From Anaeromyxobacter oryzae (GTDB lineage: Bacteria > Myxococcota > Myxococcia > Myxococcales > Anaeromyxobacteraceae), in contig NZ_AP025591.1 in assembly GCF_023169945.1 (NCBI RefSeq), positions 4,584,481 through 4,648,480 on the forward strand: a stretch of DNA of 64,000 bases. Direction: 5' to 3'. Numbering within the stretch: position 1 is the stretch's first letter; every line of letters begins with the position of its first letter. The notes under the pieces were generated by a model. The model saw nothing but the letters and a program-made list of their open reading frames with translations, was not told the origin of the DNA and did not search any database. Of the stretch, positions 1 to 7,515 are shown piece by piece. A program made the position numbers and the translations under genes.

Positions 1-1555
1 GGTCGGCCTGCCCGAGGAGGTGCTCGTCGAGCGCCACCGCCCGAGCCAGAGCTAGGTCGTCGGCGAGCGGCAACATGATGAACTTCAGGTCGTTCTCGAG
101 CTTGGCGATGTCGTCCAGCACGTGGCCAGTGCGCGTCGAGAAGTAGTCGATCAGCCATATGTTCGAGACGTCGTCCAGCAGCACGTTCGCGAGGTTCAGG
201 TCACCGTGCACGGTGGCGACGGCGACCTCCTCGCCGCGGGGGCGGTTCGCCTCCAGCCATGCGTAGAAGCGGCGGGGATGCGGCAGAGGCTCGGCGAGAC
301 CCGCGATGACGGCGCTGCCCTCGTGTTCCTCGCAGAGGCCGGCGGCGTGCGCCAGTGTGGCCTCGGCGTAGGATGGTCGATAGTCGTAGTAGGCGAACAG
401 ATCCAGCCGGTCGAGAATCGGGATCTGGTAGAGGCGGCGCAGAACGCGCTCGATCAGGCGGTCGAAGAGCGTGCGCGCTGCGGGGGCGCTCTCGGCTTCG
501 CGAAAAGCTCGTTGAAGCGTGCGGGCCTCTCCTGCTTGCATCGTGGCGAAGTAGTACTTGATCGCCCCACGCGTCTCGAGGTCCACGTAATCGGCCAGCC
601 GGGGCGCGTTGGCCCCCAGCAGGTTCTCCACGCCTTCCACTGCGACTCGTTCGCGAGCGATCCGATCGTGGACGTCGATCTTGGTCACGAACGGTATCTC
701 CCGCCGTCCCATCCGGTCGACCGAGAGCGACCCGAAGACGCGCGAGCCGGAGTAGCCGCCTCCGATCGGGCGGAGTTGCACCGAGCGACACCCGCGGTAC
801 AGGTGCTCGACCAGCCGGCGCTCCTCGTCATCGAGCGAGACGCTGTCCGGCAACCCGATCGTCGGCCTCGGCGTGCTCTTCGCCACCGACGGCGTGACGG
901 TCTGCGCCTCGATCCCGAGCCATGCCAGGAAGTCCGGGATGCCGTCGATCACGGTCACGCCCAGGTTCGCGGCCATGTGCTCGAGCGCCTGGCGGTGCGC
1001 GAGGCGGCTGCGCGAGGCGGTGAGCGCGCTGCACACCGCCACATCGCGCAGCCCCAGGCGTGTTTGCAGCTCGTAGGCCAGGTATTGCACCTTGAAGTCG
1101 GTCCATACGCCGATGATCCCGGCGCGGACGGGACCGCCGATCATCGGTCGCAGCGTCTCCTCGAGGGTCGAGCCGACGAAGTCGGAGAGCACCTGGGAAT
1201 CGACGATGAGGCCACCCGCCTCCACGACGGCAGCGAGCGGAACGACGAACTCCGCGCCGCGCGTACCGCGAACGCAGTGACTACCGAATTGCTCGAGGTG
1301 GGTGCGAGTCGCCGGGTCGTCCGGATCGTGCCAGTCGCGGATGTGGATAGACCTGTGATCACGGCCCGCCCCCGTCCGGAACGCCCTCAAGAAGCGCGCG
1401 AGTGGACCTTCCTCCGCCCACGCCCCTTCCGGATCGCCGAGCAGGCGCCGGCTCTCCGCGCGTCCGATGTGGAGCTCACTCGGGAGCGGCGCACCGGCGG
1501 CCATCGGCGCGACGAAGTCGTTCTGCAAACATTCGCTGAAGAGCAGGTAACGCAC
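1..1555 (-). CDS. Isochorismatase-like pseudoenzyme fused to kinase-like phosphotransferase (runs off left edge)
   Basis: This is a minus-strand gene opened by GTG at 1555 and still open at base 1. Residues 1-225 read as an isochorismatase-like (cysteine hydrolase) fold, with QNDF at 11-14 and RDWHDPDDP. All three catalytic positions look substituted: Cys9 where the family has Asp, Ser where it has Lys (ahead of SDF), and Lys155 in TDFKV where it has the nucleophilic Cys. From about residue 245 the protein is aminoglycoside/choline-kinase-like: Gly-rich GGGYSGS, VTKID lysine, HGDLNLANVLLD catalytic loop at 450-461 and metal-binding Asp470 in WLIDY. From memory, such kinase-like domains resemble the ternary-complex-associated TCAD9 type of bacterial conflict systems; this was not searched. 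Partners would lie to the left. The GTG is the first start after an in-frame stop near 1586; its ribosome site is weak. Confidence 0.8.
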   Translation of the reverse strand, partial: MRYLLFSECLQNDFVAPMAAGAPLPSELHIGRAESRRLLGDPEGAWAEEGPLARFLRAFRTGAGRDHRSIHIRDWHDPDDPATRTHLEQFGSHCVRGTRGAEFVVPLAAVVEAGGLIVDSQVLSDFVGSTLEETLRPMIGGPVRAGIIGVWTDFKVQYLAYELQTRLGLRDVAVCSALTASRSRLAHRQALEHMAANLGVTVIDGIPDFLAWLGIEAQTVTPSVAKSTPRPTIGLPDSVSLDDEERRLVEHLYRGCRSVQLRPIGGGYSGSRVFGSLSVDRMGRREIPFVTKIDVHDRIARERVAVEGVENLLGANAPRLADYVDLETRGAIKYYFATMQAGEARTLQRAFREAESAPAARTLFDRLIERVLRRLYQIPILDRLDLFAYYDYRPSYAEATLAHAAGLCEEHEGSAVIAGLAEPLPHPRRFYAWLEANRPRGEEVAVATVHGDLNLANVLLDDVSNIWLIDYFSTRTGHVLDDIAKLENDLKFIMLPLADDLALARAVALDEHLLGQAD

Positions 1556-1715
1556 GCTACGGCGTCCCGGAGGGCGAGGTTGCGATCACGCCGCATGGCG
1601 TGCTCGGGGAAAGGTCGCTCACCGGGCACGAACCTCGGCCCGCGCCGGTCTCCGCCCTCCGACGACGGAGCGCTGGGCACGCCGAGATCATGGGAAATGG
1701 GCGCGATCCATGAGG

Positions 1716-2582
1716 TCAGGGGTGGGCGCGTTCGCTGCGGGGCGCAAGCCACCGCGCCGTGTTCGCGACGTAGGCGTGGATGTCCTCGAGAGCACGCGGC
1801 TCGCGCCGCATCCCGTCGCCCGGAGCCTCCGAGACGAAGGTCGGTGCTCCTCGCGCGACCTCCCAGTTGTAGTCAGCAACGTGGTGGATGCTCGACTCCG
1901 CGATGGCTCGCCCGCAACCGGCATCCCGCTCGAACGCGACGACGAGGTCGAACGCGCGACCGGTCACGGTGCTCCGGCCGCGCGCGACGACGCGCGCGCT
2001 TGGATCGCTGGGCGGCAGGCCCACGGCGCCCTCGTGCGGGTGGGCCGGGAAGAGCTCGATGCGGCCACCGTCAGCCTTCGCAAGGAGCGGGTGCATCGGC
2101 TCGATCGCCTCGATGCGCTCGAAGTCGCCGTTGGCGCCGGAGTGGTAGTTGGGCCAGGAGATCGCCTTGGTCTCGACGTCGTCTGGCCGCCGGCGGTCCG
2201 TGTCGAGCTCGCAGCAGTCGCTCGAGTGGAAGAAGTGCGCCTGACCCACCCGCTCGACCTGACGAAGCCATCGCCCCATGTTCTCGTGATCGCGCGTCGT
2301 GAAGAGCCCACCTCCGGCGCGGTGGAACGCATTCACGGCCTCGATGTCGGTCTGGGAGAGAGCCGGCGTCCGCCCGCCATCGACCCCGAGCAGCCAGAGC
2401 TCATCGAAGTCGTCGCGCGAGACGCGCGACAGGACCGGGTCGATGCCGCGCGAGTCCGGCGAGAGGTCACGCGCGACCACGACGTGGCCTGCCTTCCGGA
2501 GCTCCTGCGCGAGAAGGCTGAACCGGCCGACGTGCCAGTCGTCGGCCGCGTACTGGATCGTGCACTGGAGGAGGATCTTCAT
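1716..2582 (-). CDS. ThuA-like / class I glutamine-amidotransferase-fold protein
   Basis: A 288-residue cytoplasmic protein. It opens with MKILLQCTIQYAADDWHVGRFSLLAQEL and carries DELWLLGVDGG, an alpha-helical stretch and then GGGLFTTRDHENMG, which is the pattern of the ThuA/GATase1-like superfamily. No Cys-His-Glu amidotransferase triad is obvious, so it may act as a binding or structural domain or use another chemistry. The start ATG at 2582 has GGGAGCGGAGCG just upstream. It precedes the isochorismatase-kinase fusion on the same strand with a gap of about 160 bp, so the two may be co-transcribed, but the gap is too long to prove it. Fold assignment is fair; function is unknown. Confidence 0.7.
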   Translation of the reverse strand: MKILLQCTIQYAADDWHVGRFSLLAQELRKAGHVVVARDLSPDSRGIDPVLSRVSRDDFDELWLLGVDGGRTPALSQTDIEAVNAFHRAGGGLFTTRDHENMGRWLRQVERVGQAHFFHSSDCCELDTDRRRPDDVETKAISWPNYHSGANGDFERIEAIEPMHPLLAKADGGRIELFPAHPHEGAVGLPPSDPSARVVARGRSTVTGRAFDLVVAFERDAGCGRAIAESSIHHVADYNWEVARGAPTFVSEAPGDGMRREPRALEDIHAYVANTARWLAPRSERAHP

Positions 2583-2999
2583 CGCTCCGCTCCCTTCCTC
2601 GCCCGGGCGAGCCCCACGGCGACTGCGTCTGCGCCGGGGCCGATTGTCGTGTCACGATTCGCGCTGTCACGACGGCCGGGTGGCCTTGCGTGTGAGCGGC
2701 GTGCCCTCGGACGGCGCGAAGACGCGCTTCGCGCCGGACTGGATGGACCCGAGAAGATCGGCGCTGAGCTCGTCGCCCCGCGCTTGTTGTCTGGAGGGCC
2801 AGCGGCGCGCCACGCCGTTTTCGCTTCCGAATGGGTCGCGGACGACGCCTCGCCGTCGTACGTGAAAGCCGTTCGCCAGCGCACGGTCGCGCGCCGGGCG
2901 ATTAGCGTCAGCATTGCGCAAGAACTTCCTTGGATCAGCTCGCGAGCGAGCGCCGTGCTTACAAGAAGGCGCATGCCATACAGACGAGCCTGATCCCCC
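2583..2999. other. Intergenic, no supported gene
   Basis: About 415 bp between the ThuA-like gene and the truncated lipase copy. Minus-strand frames here are open (for example 2667-2921) but show no recognisable family, hydrophobic pattern or convincing ribosome site. It may be degraded coding sequence next to the duplicated segment. Confidence 0.4.
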
Positions 3000-3012
3000 G
3001 GGCGCCGCCGGG

Positions 3013-3519
3013 CTACGGCTCGTGCTGCGCCGCCGAGGAGTCGCTCTTCAGGTGAGCAGCTTGCGCCGGGCGAGCGGTGTCCTCGGTGACGATGTGCGCG
3101 TCGATCCAGGCCTGGATGTCCGCCATGACCTGCTGCTTGCCGACGTCGGCCAGCAGATCATGAAAGTGCCCTTCGTACAGCTTCAACGTTTTGTCCCTGG
3201 AGCCGGCCTTGTCGTAGAACTCCTTGCTGCCGCTCGGCTTGGTCACCTTGTCGGCGGTGCCATGCAGGATCAGGAGCGGCAGGGTGAACTGCCCGAAGCT
3301 CTTCTTGAGCAACTGGTCGGCGCGCACCAGCTCGGCGACCGTCTCGCTCGGCTGCGACTCGTTGGCGATCAGCGGGTCGGCGTTCATCGCCGCAACGACC
3401 GCCGGGTCGCGCGAAAAGTCCTCATTCTTGAGCTTGAGCACGTGCGCGTGTGGCGCGACGTGGCTGACCCCTTTGAGGATCGCCAGCGCGACGTCCGGCG
3501 CCGGCACCTGGTACGCGAA
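3013..3519 (-). pseudogene. 5'-truncated copy of the monoglyceride-lipase-like gene at 7516-8412
   Basis: From FAYQVPAPDV to the stop codon this repeats the C-terminal 168 residues of the intact lipase at 7516-8412 with only a few substitutions. The nucleotide match runs about 3000-3522 versus 7503-8025 and ends abruptly inside the gene. The copy keeps the acid-base part of the triad (LHGTADKV and YEGHFHDL) but has lost the GHSAGG nucleophile elbow, so it cannot be an active hydrolase. Upstream, the frame continues into unrelated sequence up to 3645. The high identity means the duplication is recent. It lies directly downstream of a DoxX gene, while the intact copy lies directly upstream of another DoxX gene. 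Confidence 0.9.
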
Positions 3520-3701
3520 GTCGAGGTCGCGTTCCTGCTCGGCATCGAAGAGGTCAATTCCATTCAGCGCGCATTTCACGTCTGGCAAGGGACCACCCCA
3601 GCGAGATGGCGCGCGAGAGGTGATGCCGGGCGCGACGAGGGACAAGCGCGTCAGTCCTCCATGGCCGAATGATCTGCCGCGGGTCCGCGCGGGCGAGGAG
3701 C

Positions 3702-4238
3702 TCAGGCCGCCCTGGCGTCAGGGGGAAAGCGGCCTCGCCTGATGGCGATGCGCTCCCTCAGGCGCCGCCAGCGAGCGTCGAGAGACCACTGGCCGGGTCC
3801 CACGATGACGAGGAAGAGCGACGTCAGGAGCTGCGCGTAGTCCGAGCGCGACTCGTGCAGCACCGCCCAGAGGCCCACGACGGGCGGCGCGGGCGGAAGC
3901 GGCAGTGGTGACGTTCCGAGAAGGAGCGTGACCTTCGTCGAGAGGACGGCGACGACCATCTCGATGACGAACGGGATCGCCACGAGCCGGGTGACCAACC
4001 CCGCGATGAGCAAGGCTCCGCCGACGATCTCGAGCCCCGCGACGAACGAAGCCGTGGCGTTCGGCAGGGGGAAGCCCAGCGTGGCGAAGCGTCCGACCCC
4101 CAGATTCGGAAAGACGAACTTCAGGATTCCTTCCGACACGAACACGCCCCCGGCCATGAGTCTTGGCAGGAGGATCGCGGGATGCCCAGTGGTGGGCGGG
4201 TCGATCAGCCATTTCTCGATGCGACGGATGGACGTCAT
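3702..4238 (-). CDS. DoxX family membrane protein
   Basis: A 178-residue inner-membrane protein with about four hydrophobic segments. It has the DoxX/DoxD pattern: PRLMAGGVFVSEGILKF near residue 25, a GLEIVGGALLIAGLVTR segment near 70 and a C-terminal PGQWSLDARW motif. DoxX proteins are often linked to thiosulfate or redox-stress functions, but the biochemical role of this subgroup is not established. ATG at 4238 is preceded by AGGAGAG at good spacing. Three DoxX genes occur within 4 kb (also 5830 and 6812), unlike one another in detail, so they are separate family members rather than fresh copies. Confidence 0.85.
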   Translation of the reverse strand: MTSIRRIEKWLIDPPTTGHPAILLPRLMAGGVFVSEGILKFVFPNLGVGRFATLGFPLPNATASFVAGLEIVGGALLIAGLVTRLVAIPFVIEMVVAVLSTKVTLLLGTSPLPLPPAPPVVGLWAVLHESRSDYAQLLTSLFLVIVGPGQWSLDARWRRLRERIAIRRGRFPPDARAA

Positions 4239-4326
4239 TGTCTCTCCTGGTTGAGTGAAGTGTCCCTACCCTCCGGGTCAACGCCGGGCGCGCCGGATGG
4301 TTCCACCGCCTCCCGCCGTCGCTCGG

Positions 4327-4617
4327 TCACGGGCCCAGTGGCGCGGCGGTCGCGGCGGCGACCTCCCCAGCTCCGTCGGATCCGCGTCCGAGTTCGCCGC
4401 CTGCCGGCGCCGGCACGACGGGGGCGAAGTCAAGCTTGCCTTCGAACCAGGGCTTCACCTGGTGCGACCCACCGGTCTCGATCTCGATGGGGTGCTGGCT
4501 CGCGAGCACGCGGAGGTGATAGTTCACGAGCTCCGAGGTCAGGCGGGCGGAGTCGCCGCTACGGTCCGCGCCGCGGTGCAGGATCGCGACTCCACGTCCT
4601 TGGCTCCATTGCTGCCA
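4327..4617 (-). pseudogene. Anti-sigma-factor remnant (C-terminal half)
   Basis: The minus-strand frame encodes WQQWSQGRG..., then SELVNYHLRVLASQHPIE, then SDQH-like GGSHQVKPWFEGKLDFAPVVP. That is the conserved periplasmic block of membrane anti-sigma factors of the HxxxC zinc-finger type, in which a line like HTVKPWFQGKLDFAP is diagnostic. The N-terminal zinc finger is absent and the sequence after FAPVVP is low-complexity Ala/Gly, so this is a fragment. A remnant of an ECF sigma factor sits 2 kb away at 6623, which could be the former partner. Boundaries are approximate. Confidence 0.55.
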
Positions 4618-4797
4618 TTTCTCACGTCTCGGCCTCGTGCGCCCCTCCTCGCGAGGAGCGCTCCACGAGGGATGCCGTGCCCCGTCTCACCCCGTCAACG
4701 CCGACAGGGGCGGAACCGTTCCATGCGGCCGCAGCAGGAACGGTGACTCGAGCGCGGGCGTTCGCCACGGTGAACCCGCTGCCCGGAAGGCACCGAC

Positions 4798-4965
4798 ATG
4801 AAGGGCCTCATCACCAGCAGAGATGTCGTCACGCACGCTTTCACCATCGTCCGGCTATGGGGGTTCGCGACGTATCTGCGGTGCCTCCGCGCCGCCTTCT
4901 CCCGACGCCCCACCACCTTCCTCGCGATCGTTTCCGCCGGTGCCGCCCATGAACCGGCTCGGTGA
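4798..4965 (+). CDS. Small 55-residue hypothetical protein
   Basis: A short frame opening MKGLITSRDVVTHAFTIV and containing LRCLRAAFSRRPTTFLAIV, with stop TGA at 4963-4965. The ATG has GGAAGG seven bases upstream. The composition (one amphipathic or hydrophobic stretch, basic patches) and good ribosome site suggest a genuine small protein. It lies about 95 bp before the DUF4142 gene on the same strand, so it may be its operon partner. I do not recognise the family. Confidence 0.55.
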   Translation: MKGLITSRDVVTHAFTIVRLWGFATYLRCLRAAFSRRPTTFLAIVSAGAAHEPAR

Positions 4966-5060
4966 GATCTGGACTCCGGATGGAACGGTTCGACGCGGCC
5001 GGCGTTGCGCTCCATGAACGGCCGCACCACTTCGGGCGGCCTCCTCGAAGGGAGAACACG

Positions 5061-5588
5061 ATGCGGTACTGGAAGAAGATGGTGGCCGGTGGCGCTGCGA
5101 TGCTGATCTCCGCCGGAGCCGCGCATGCCGGTCAGGAGCCGAGCGCGGTCGAGCAGGCGGTCCGGGCGACGCCTGCTGAACGGTCCTACGCGCAAAGCGC
5201 GCAGACGATCAACCAGGCGGAGCTCGCCCTGGGGCAGCTCGCGCAGCGGCGCGGCAGCTCCAACGAGGTCAAGCAGATGGCACGCACCATGGTCGAGCGG
5301 CACTCGGCCCTGAGCGCACAGCTCGCCGACCTGGCCCGAGAGCGCGCCATCGCGACGGGAAATCATCCGTCGACCGAGGACAACCAGGTCTATGACCGCC
5401 TCGCCACGTTGTCGGACAGCTCCTTCGACGAAGCGTTCGAGCAGGCCGTGGCGGACGTGCACACGCGGGAGCTCGCGCTTCATCGCGCCGAGCTCGAGCG
5501 CGGCGCGGACGCTGGACTACGCAGCTACGCGCAATCGCGCGTGAGCGCGCTCGAGGCCAGCATGGCGCAGGCGAAGGACGAGTGGTAG
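5061..5588 (+). CDS. Secreted DUF4142 protein
   Basis: A 175-residue exported protein. The signal peptide is MRYWKKMVAGGAAMLISAGAAHA, cleaved near residue 22. The rest is a helical, ferritin-like DUF4142 domain: NQAELALGQLAQRRGSSNEVKQMARTMVERHSALSAQLADLA, with the typical late DVHTRELALHRAELERGADAGLRSYA segment. The ATG at 5061, preceded by GAAGGGAGAA, gives a clean signal peptide; upstream in-frame starts would spoil it. DUF4142 proteins are periplasmic and of unknown biochemistry, commonly met in stress-responsive gene groups. Confidence 0.85.
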   Translation: MRYWKKMVAGGAAMLISAGAAHAGQEPSAVEQAVRATPAERSYAQSAQTINQAELALGQLAQRRGSSNEVKQMARTMVERHSALSAQLADLARERAIATGNHPSTEDNQVYDRLATLSDSSFDEAFEQAVADVHTRELALHRAELERGADAGLRSYAQSRVSALEASMAQAKDEW

Positions 5589-5777
5589 GGCGTCTCGCGG
5601 CTGGTGAAGCTCATCCGTAATCGCGGTTATCGCGGTCCGCGGGGGGCGGGCGCCGAGACGTCGCCCCACCGCGGACCGCGCCGCTCGTCCGCGGCGATGA
5701 GCTGCGTCGCGGGCCAGTCGTCGTCCGGATCGCGATCCCGGCAGTCGCCATGGCCCGCGGCCGGAGCCGGCACCTGG

Positions 5778-5801
5778 CGGCTGAGACCGCATTCTCAGCC
5801 G
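5778..5801. promoter_or_regulatory. Perfect 9-bp inverted repeat before a DoxX gene
   Basis: CGGCTGAGA and its exact complement TCTCAGCCG are separated by six bases, ending 28 bp before the DoxX start at 5830. It could be an operator for a dimeric regulator or an RNA hairpin in the leader; no U-run follows, so a terminator is unlikely. Confidence 0.4.
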
Positions 5802-5829
5802 GCAAGCCGTAACGAATGGTGGAGGCATC

Positions 5830-6258
5830 ATGGACAAGAAGAACGTCATCGTGCGGTGGTCCACCTGCGCGCCCTACCTATTGAGCGCGCTCCGGATCGT
5901 CGCCGCCTTCCTGCTCGTACAGTTCGGCACCGCCAAGCTGTTCGCGTTCCCCGCCGCCATCATGCCAGGCGGCGGAACCGCGGCGCTCGCGTCATTGCCC
6001 GGCGTCGCCGGCGTCCTCGAGGCCTTCGGAGGCGCGCTGATCCTCGTCGGCCTCTTCACCCGACCGGTCGCGTTCCTGCTCTCGGGCGAGATGGCGTTCG
6101 TGTACTTCATCGGCCACGCGCCACGGGGCTTCTGGCCGGTCGTGAACAACGGTCACCCGGCAGTCCTGTTCTGCTTCGTGTGGCTATACCTCTCGGCCGC
6201 CGGCGCGGGGCCGTGGAGCCTCGATGCCAGGCTGCGCAAGCGTTCGCGCGCGTTGTAG
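5830..6258 (+). CDS. DoxX family membrane protein
   Basis: A 142-residue integral membrane protein with four hydrophobic segments: LLSALRIVAAFLLVQFGTAKLF, an EAFGGALILVGLFTRPVAFLL segment, MAFVYFIGHAPRGFWPVVNNG, and a last span ending GPWSLDARLRK. These are the classic DoxX signature pieces. ATG at 5830 follows GGTGGAGG. It is monocistronic as far as can be seen, with a hairpin just upstream and another at its stop codon. The precise function of DoxX proteins in this subgroup is not known. Confidence 0.88.
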   Translation: MDKKNVIVRWSTCAPYLLSALRIVAAFLLVQFGTAKLFAFPAAIMPGGGTAALASLPGVAGVLEAFGGALILVGLFTRPVAFLLSGEMAFVYFIGHAPRGFWPVVNNGHPAVLFCFVWLYLSAAGAGPWSLDARLRKRSRAL

Positions 6259-6285
6259 CGCAACGTCCCGCAGACGACGTTGAGC
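6256..6285 (+). terminator. Terminator-like hairpin after DoxX
   Basis: GCGCAACGTC pairs with GACGTTGAGCGC (one bulged A) across an eight-base loop, starting at the stop codon of the DoxX gene. A weak T-containing tail (CTTGTGT) follows. The stem is strong, but the U-tract is poor. Confidence 0.4.
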
Positions 6286-6453
6286 GCCTTGTGTGTCGCC
6301 GTGCGCGAGGTGGGATACGGCCTCGCCCACGTGAAGACGCCTGGTTACGAACCGCCAGGTCAGCCCCGGCATGTTCCTCGTCGTGCGGCGAGGTCGCCGT
6401 CACCCAGCACGGTGTTCTGCGGGTGATCGCGACGGTTCAGTGGGTCCTGGCCG

Positions 6454-6499
6454 TTGGCCGGTTTTGACCCGTCCACGCTTGGCCGGTTTTCACCTGTCC
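6454..6499. repeat. Two tandem TTGGCCGGTTTT units, possible IS21-type end remnant
   Basis: TTGGCCGGTTTTGACCCGTCC at 6454 and TTGGCCGGTTTTCACCTGTCC at 6479 form a 25-bp-period direct repeat. Repeats of this look are familiar to me from IS21-family termini, but no transposase is present in the window, so at most this is a scar. Confidence 0.35.
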
Positions 6500-6622
6500 T
6501 AGTCGAGCCGCATGAGCCGGCTCGTCACACGGCGGCGGCTCCCCCCGCGGAATCCGTGGCGCGGGTCCGAGACGCGTGGTCATGACGGCATCGGTCGACG
6601 AGCGGGTGCGAACCCGGCGGCC

Positions 6623-6787
6623 CTACTCGACGCGGGCGCGCACGCGGACGCCGCGACCGAGGCCATCCGTGCGCTCGGGCCGCCGGCGCTGCGTTACCTC
6701 CGTTCGCTGCTCCGCGACGAGGCTGACGCGAACGACGCGTCTTCGTACTGGGCGGAGTCCGCCCGGGGCGGCTTGCCGCTGGTGTGG
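6623..6787 (+). pseudogene. ECF sigma-factor N-terminal remnant
   Basis: The plus frame reads AIRALGPPALRYLRSLLRDEADANDA, then SYWAE and GGLP, which matches the sigma-2 start of ECF sigma factors (YGPAVLRYLRSLLRDEADADDAFS...WAERLWRGLP in relatives). The reading then runs into unrelated residues and stops, so only about 55 residues survive. It is debris in a 550-bp region that also holds the tandem TTGGCCGG repeats; an anti-sigma remnant lies at 4327. Confidence 0.5.
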
Positions 6788-6811
6788 CCGGCTAGCTCCT
6801 CACTCGCAACG

Positions 6812-7276
6812 TCACGCGAGTCGCCTACCGCCTTCAGGTAGCGTCGCGGCCCGCCCGAGCAGTTCGTCCACGCTGTACGGAAACGATGAACAGGTTGCCA
6901 GAAGCAGGCTTCCTCCAGCCGCCGAGAAGACGGAGAAGCTGAGCGGCGCCTCCAGCCCCAGCGCCGCCGTCATCGACAGGCCAAATGTGATCAGGAGGAT
7001 CCCGCTGCACGCAGCGGCGATCCGCGTTTGCCAGCCGACCACGAGAAGAAGACCGAGCAAGAGCTCGACACAGGTAGCGAGAACCGCCAACGGCGGGATC
7101 ATCGCCTGCGGCAGGAACCAATTCAGCCTCGCGGTGTATGCAACAAATCTCGCGAAGCTGCCCCACGCCACGTTCCTCTGGCCGAACGATCCCCACCAGC
7201 CGAAGCGGTCTGCCACCGCGGAAAGGAACGAGAGCCCGAGAGCGAGCCTCAACAGCACGGCGCTGAAAGTCCTCAT
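6812..7276 (-). CDS. DoxX family membrane protein
   Basis: A 154-residue membrane protein starting MRTFSAVLLRLALGLSFLSAVADRFG. Further hydrophobic spans include AVLATCVELLLGLLLVVGW and FSVFSAAGGSLLLA. The GWQTRIAA element and position of the acidic residue are typical of DoxX. The ATG at 7276 has CGGAGGAGA upstream; a longer frame to 7330 lacks such a site. It is the last gene of the minus-strand set esterase (8451), lipase (7516), cupin remnant, DoxX, probably read from the sigma-54 promoter near 9530. Confidence 0.82.
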   Translation of the reverse strand: MRTFSAVLLRLALGLSFLSAVADRFGWWGSFGQRNVAWGSFARFVAYTARLNWFLPQAMIPPLAVLATCVELLLGLLLVVGWQTRIAAACSGILLITFGLSMTAALGLEAPLSFSVFSAAGGSLLLATCSSFPYSVDELLGRAATLPEGGRRLA

Positions 7277-7340
7277 CCGTCTCCTCCGTTCCGATCGTGC
7301 AAGACCTCCCGTGTCTTCTTGCTTCTTCACGCGGGATTGC

Positions 7341-7478
7341 GCCGTGGCGGTCGCTCTGCGGCTCGGAGAAGCTCTGCCCCGCCTCGTAGGTCATCACCGG
7401 TCCGTCGTTGACCTGACTACGGATCGCCGCCTCGAGCACGGTCGCGCAGATGAAGGCGGATTTGGGATGCGTGTGGCC
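7341..7478 (-). pseudogene. Cupin fragment, paralogous to the gene at 16363
   Basis: The minus frame reads GHTHPKSAFICATVLE and then IRSQVNDGPVMTYEAGQSFSE and DRHG, nearly matching the central part of the intact cupin at 16363-16779 (GHTHPRSAFIYATVLE and so on). Both ends are lost: there is no signal peptide upstream, and downstream the frame leaves the homology after DRHG. It sits between the lipase stop (7516) and the DoxX start (7276), so the operon once contained a cupin there. Confidence 0.8.
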
Positions 7479-7515
7479 GGACGATCGAGGTCGCGGTCCG
7501 TCGGGCGCTGCCGGG

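Noticed and set aside
122..2302. Long open frame on the plus strand (726 residues)
   Set aside because: Its first part is the exact antisense of the isochorismatase-kinase fusion, which carries real motifs; the Arg/His/Asp-rich composition is typical of antisense frames in GC-rich DNA.
2667..2921. 84-residue minus-strand frame with VRDPFGSE, like the end of a VOC domain
   Set aside because: The rest does not match VOC, and there is no ribosome site; too short to support.
4713..4991. 12-bp inverted repeat GAACCGTTCCAT / ATGGAACGGTTC 255 bp apart
   Set aside because: No transposase, target duplication or hairpin context; could be chance or old scar.
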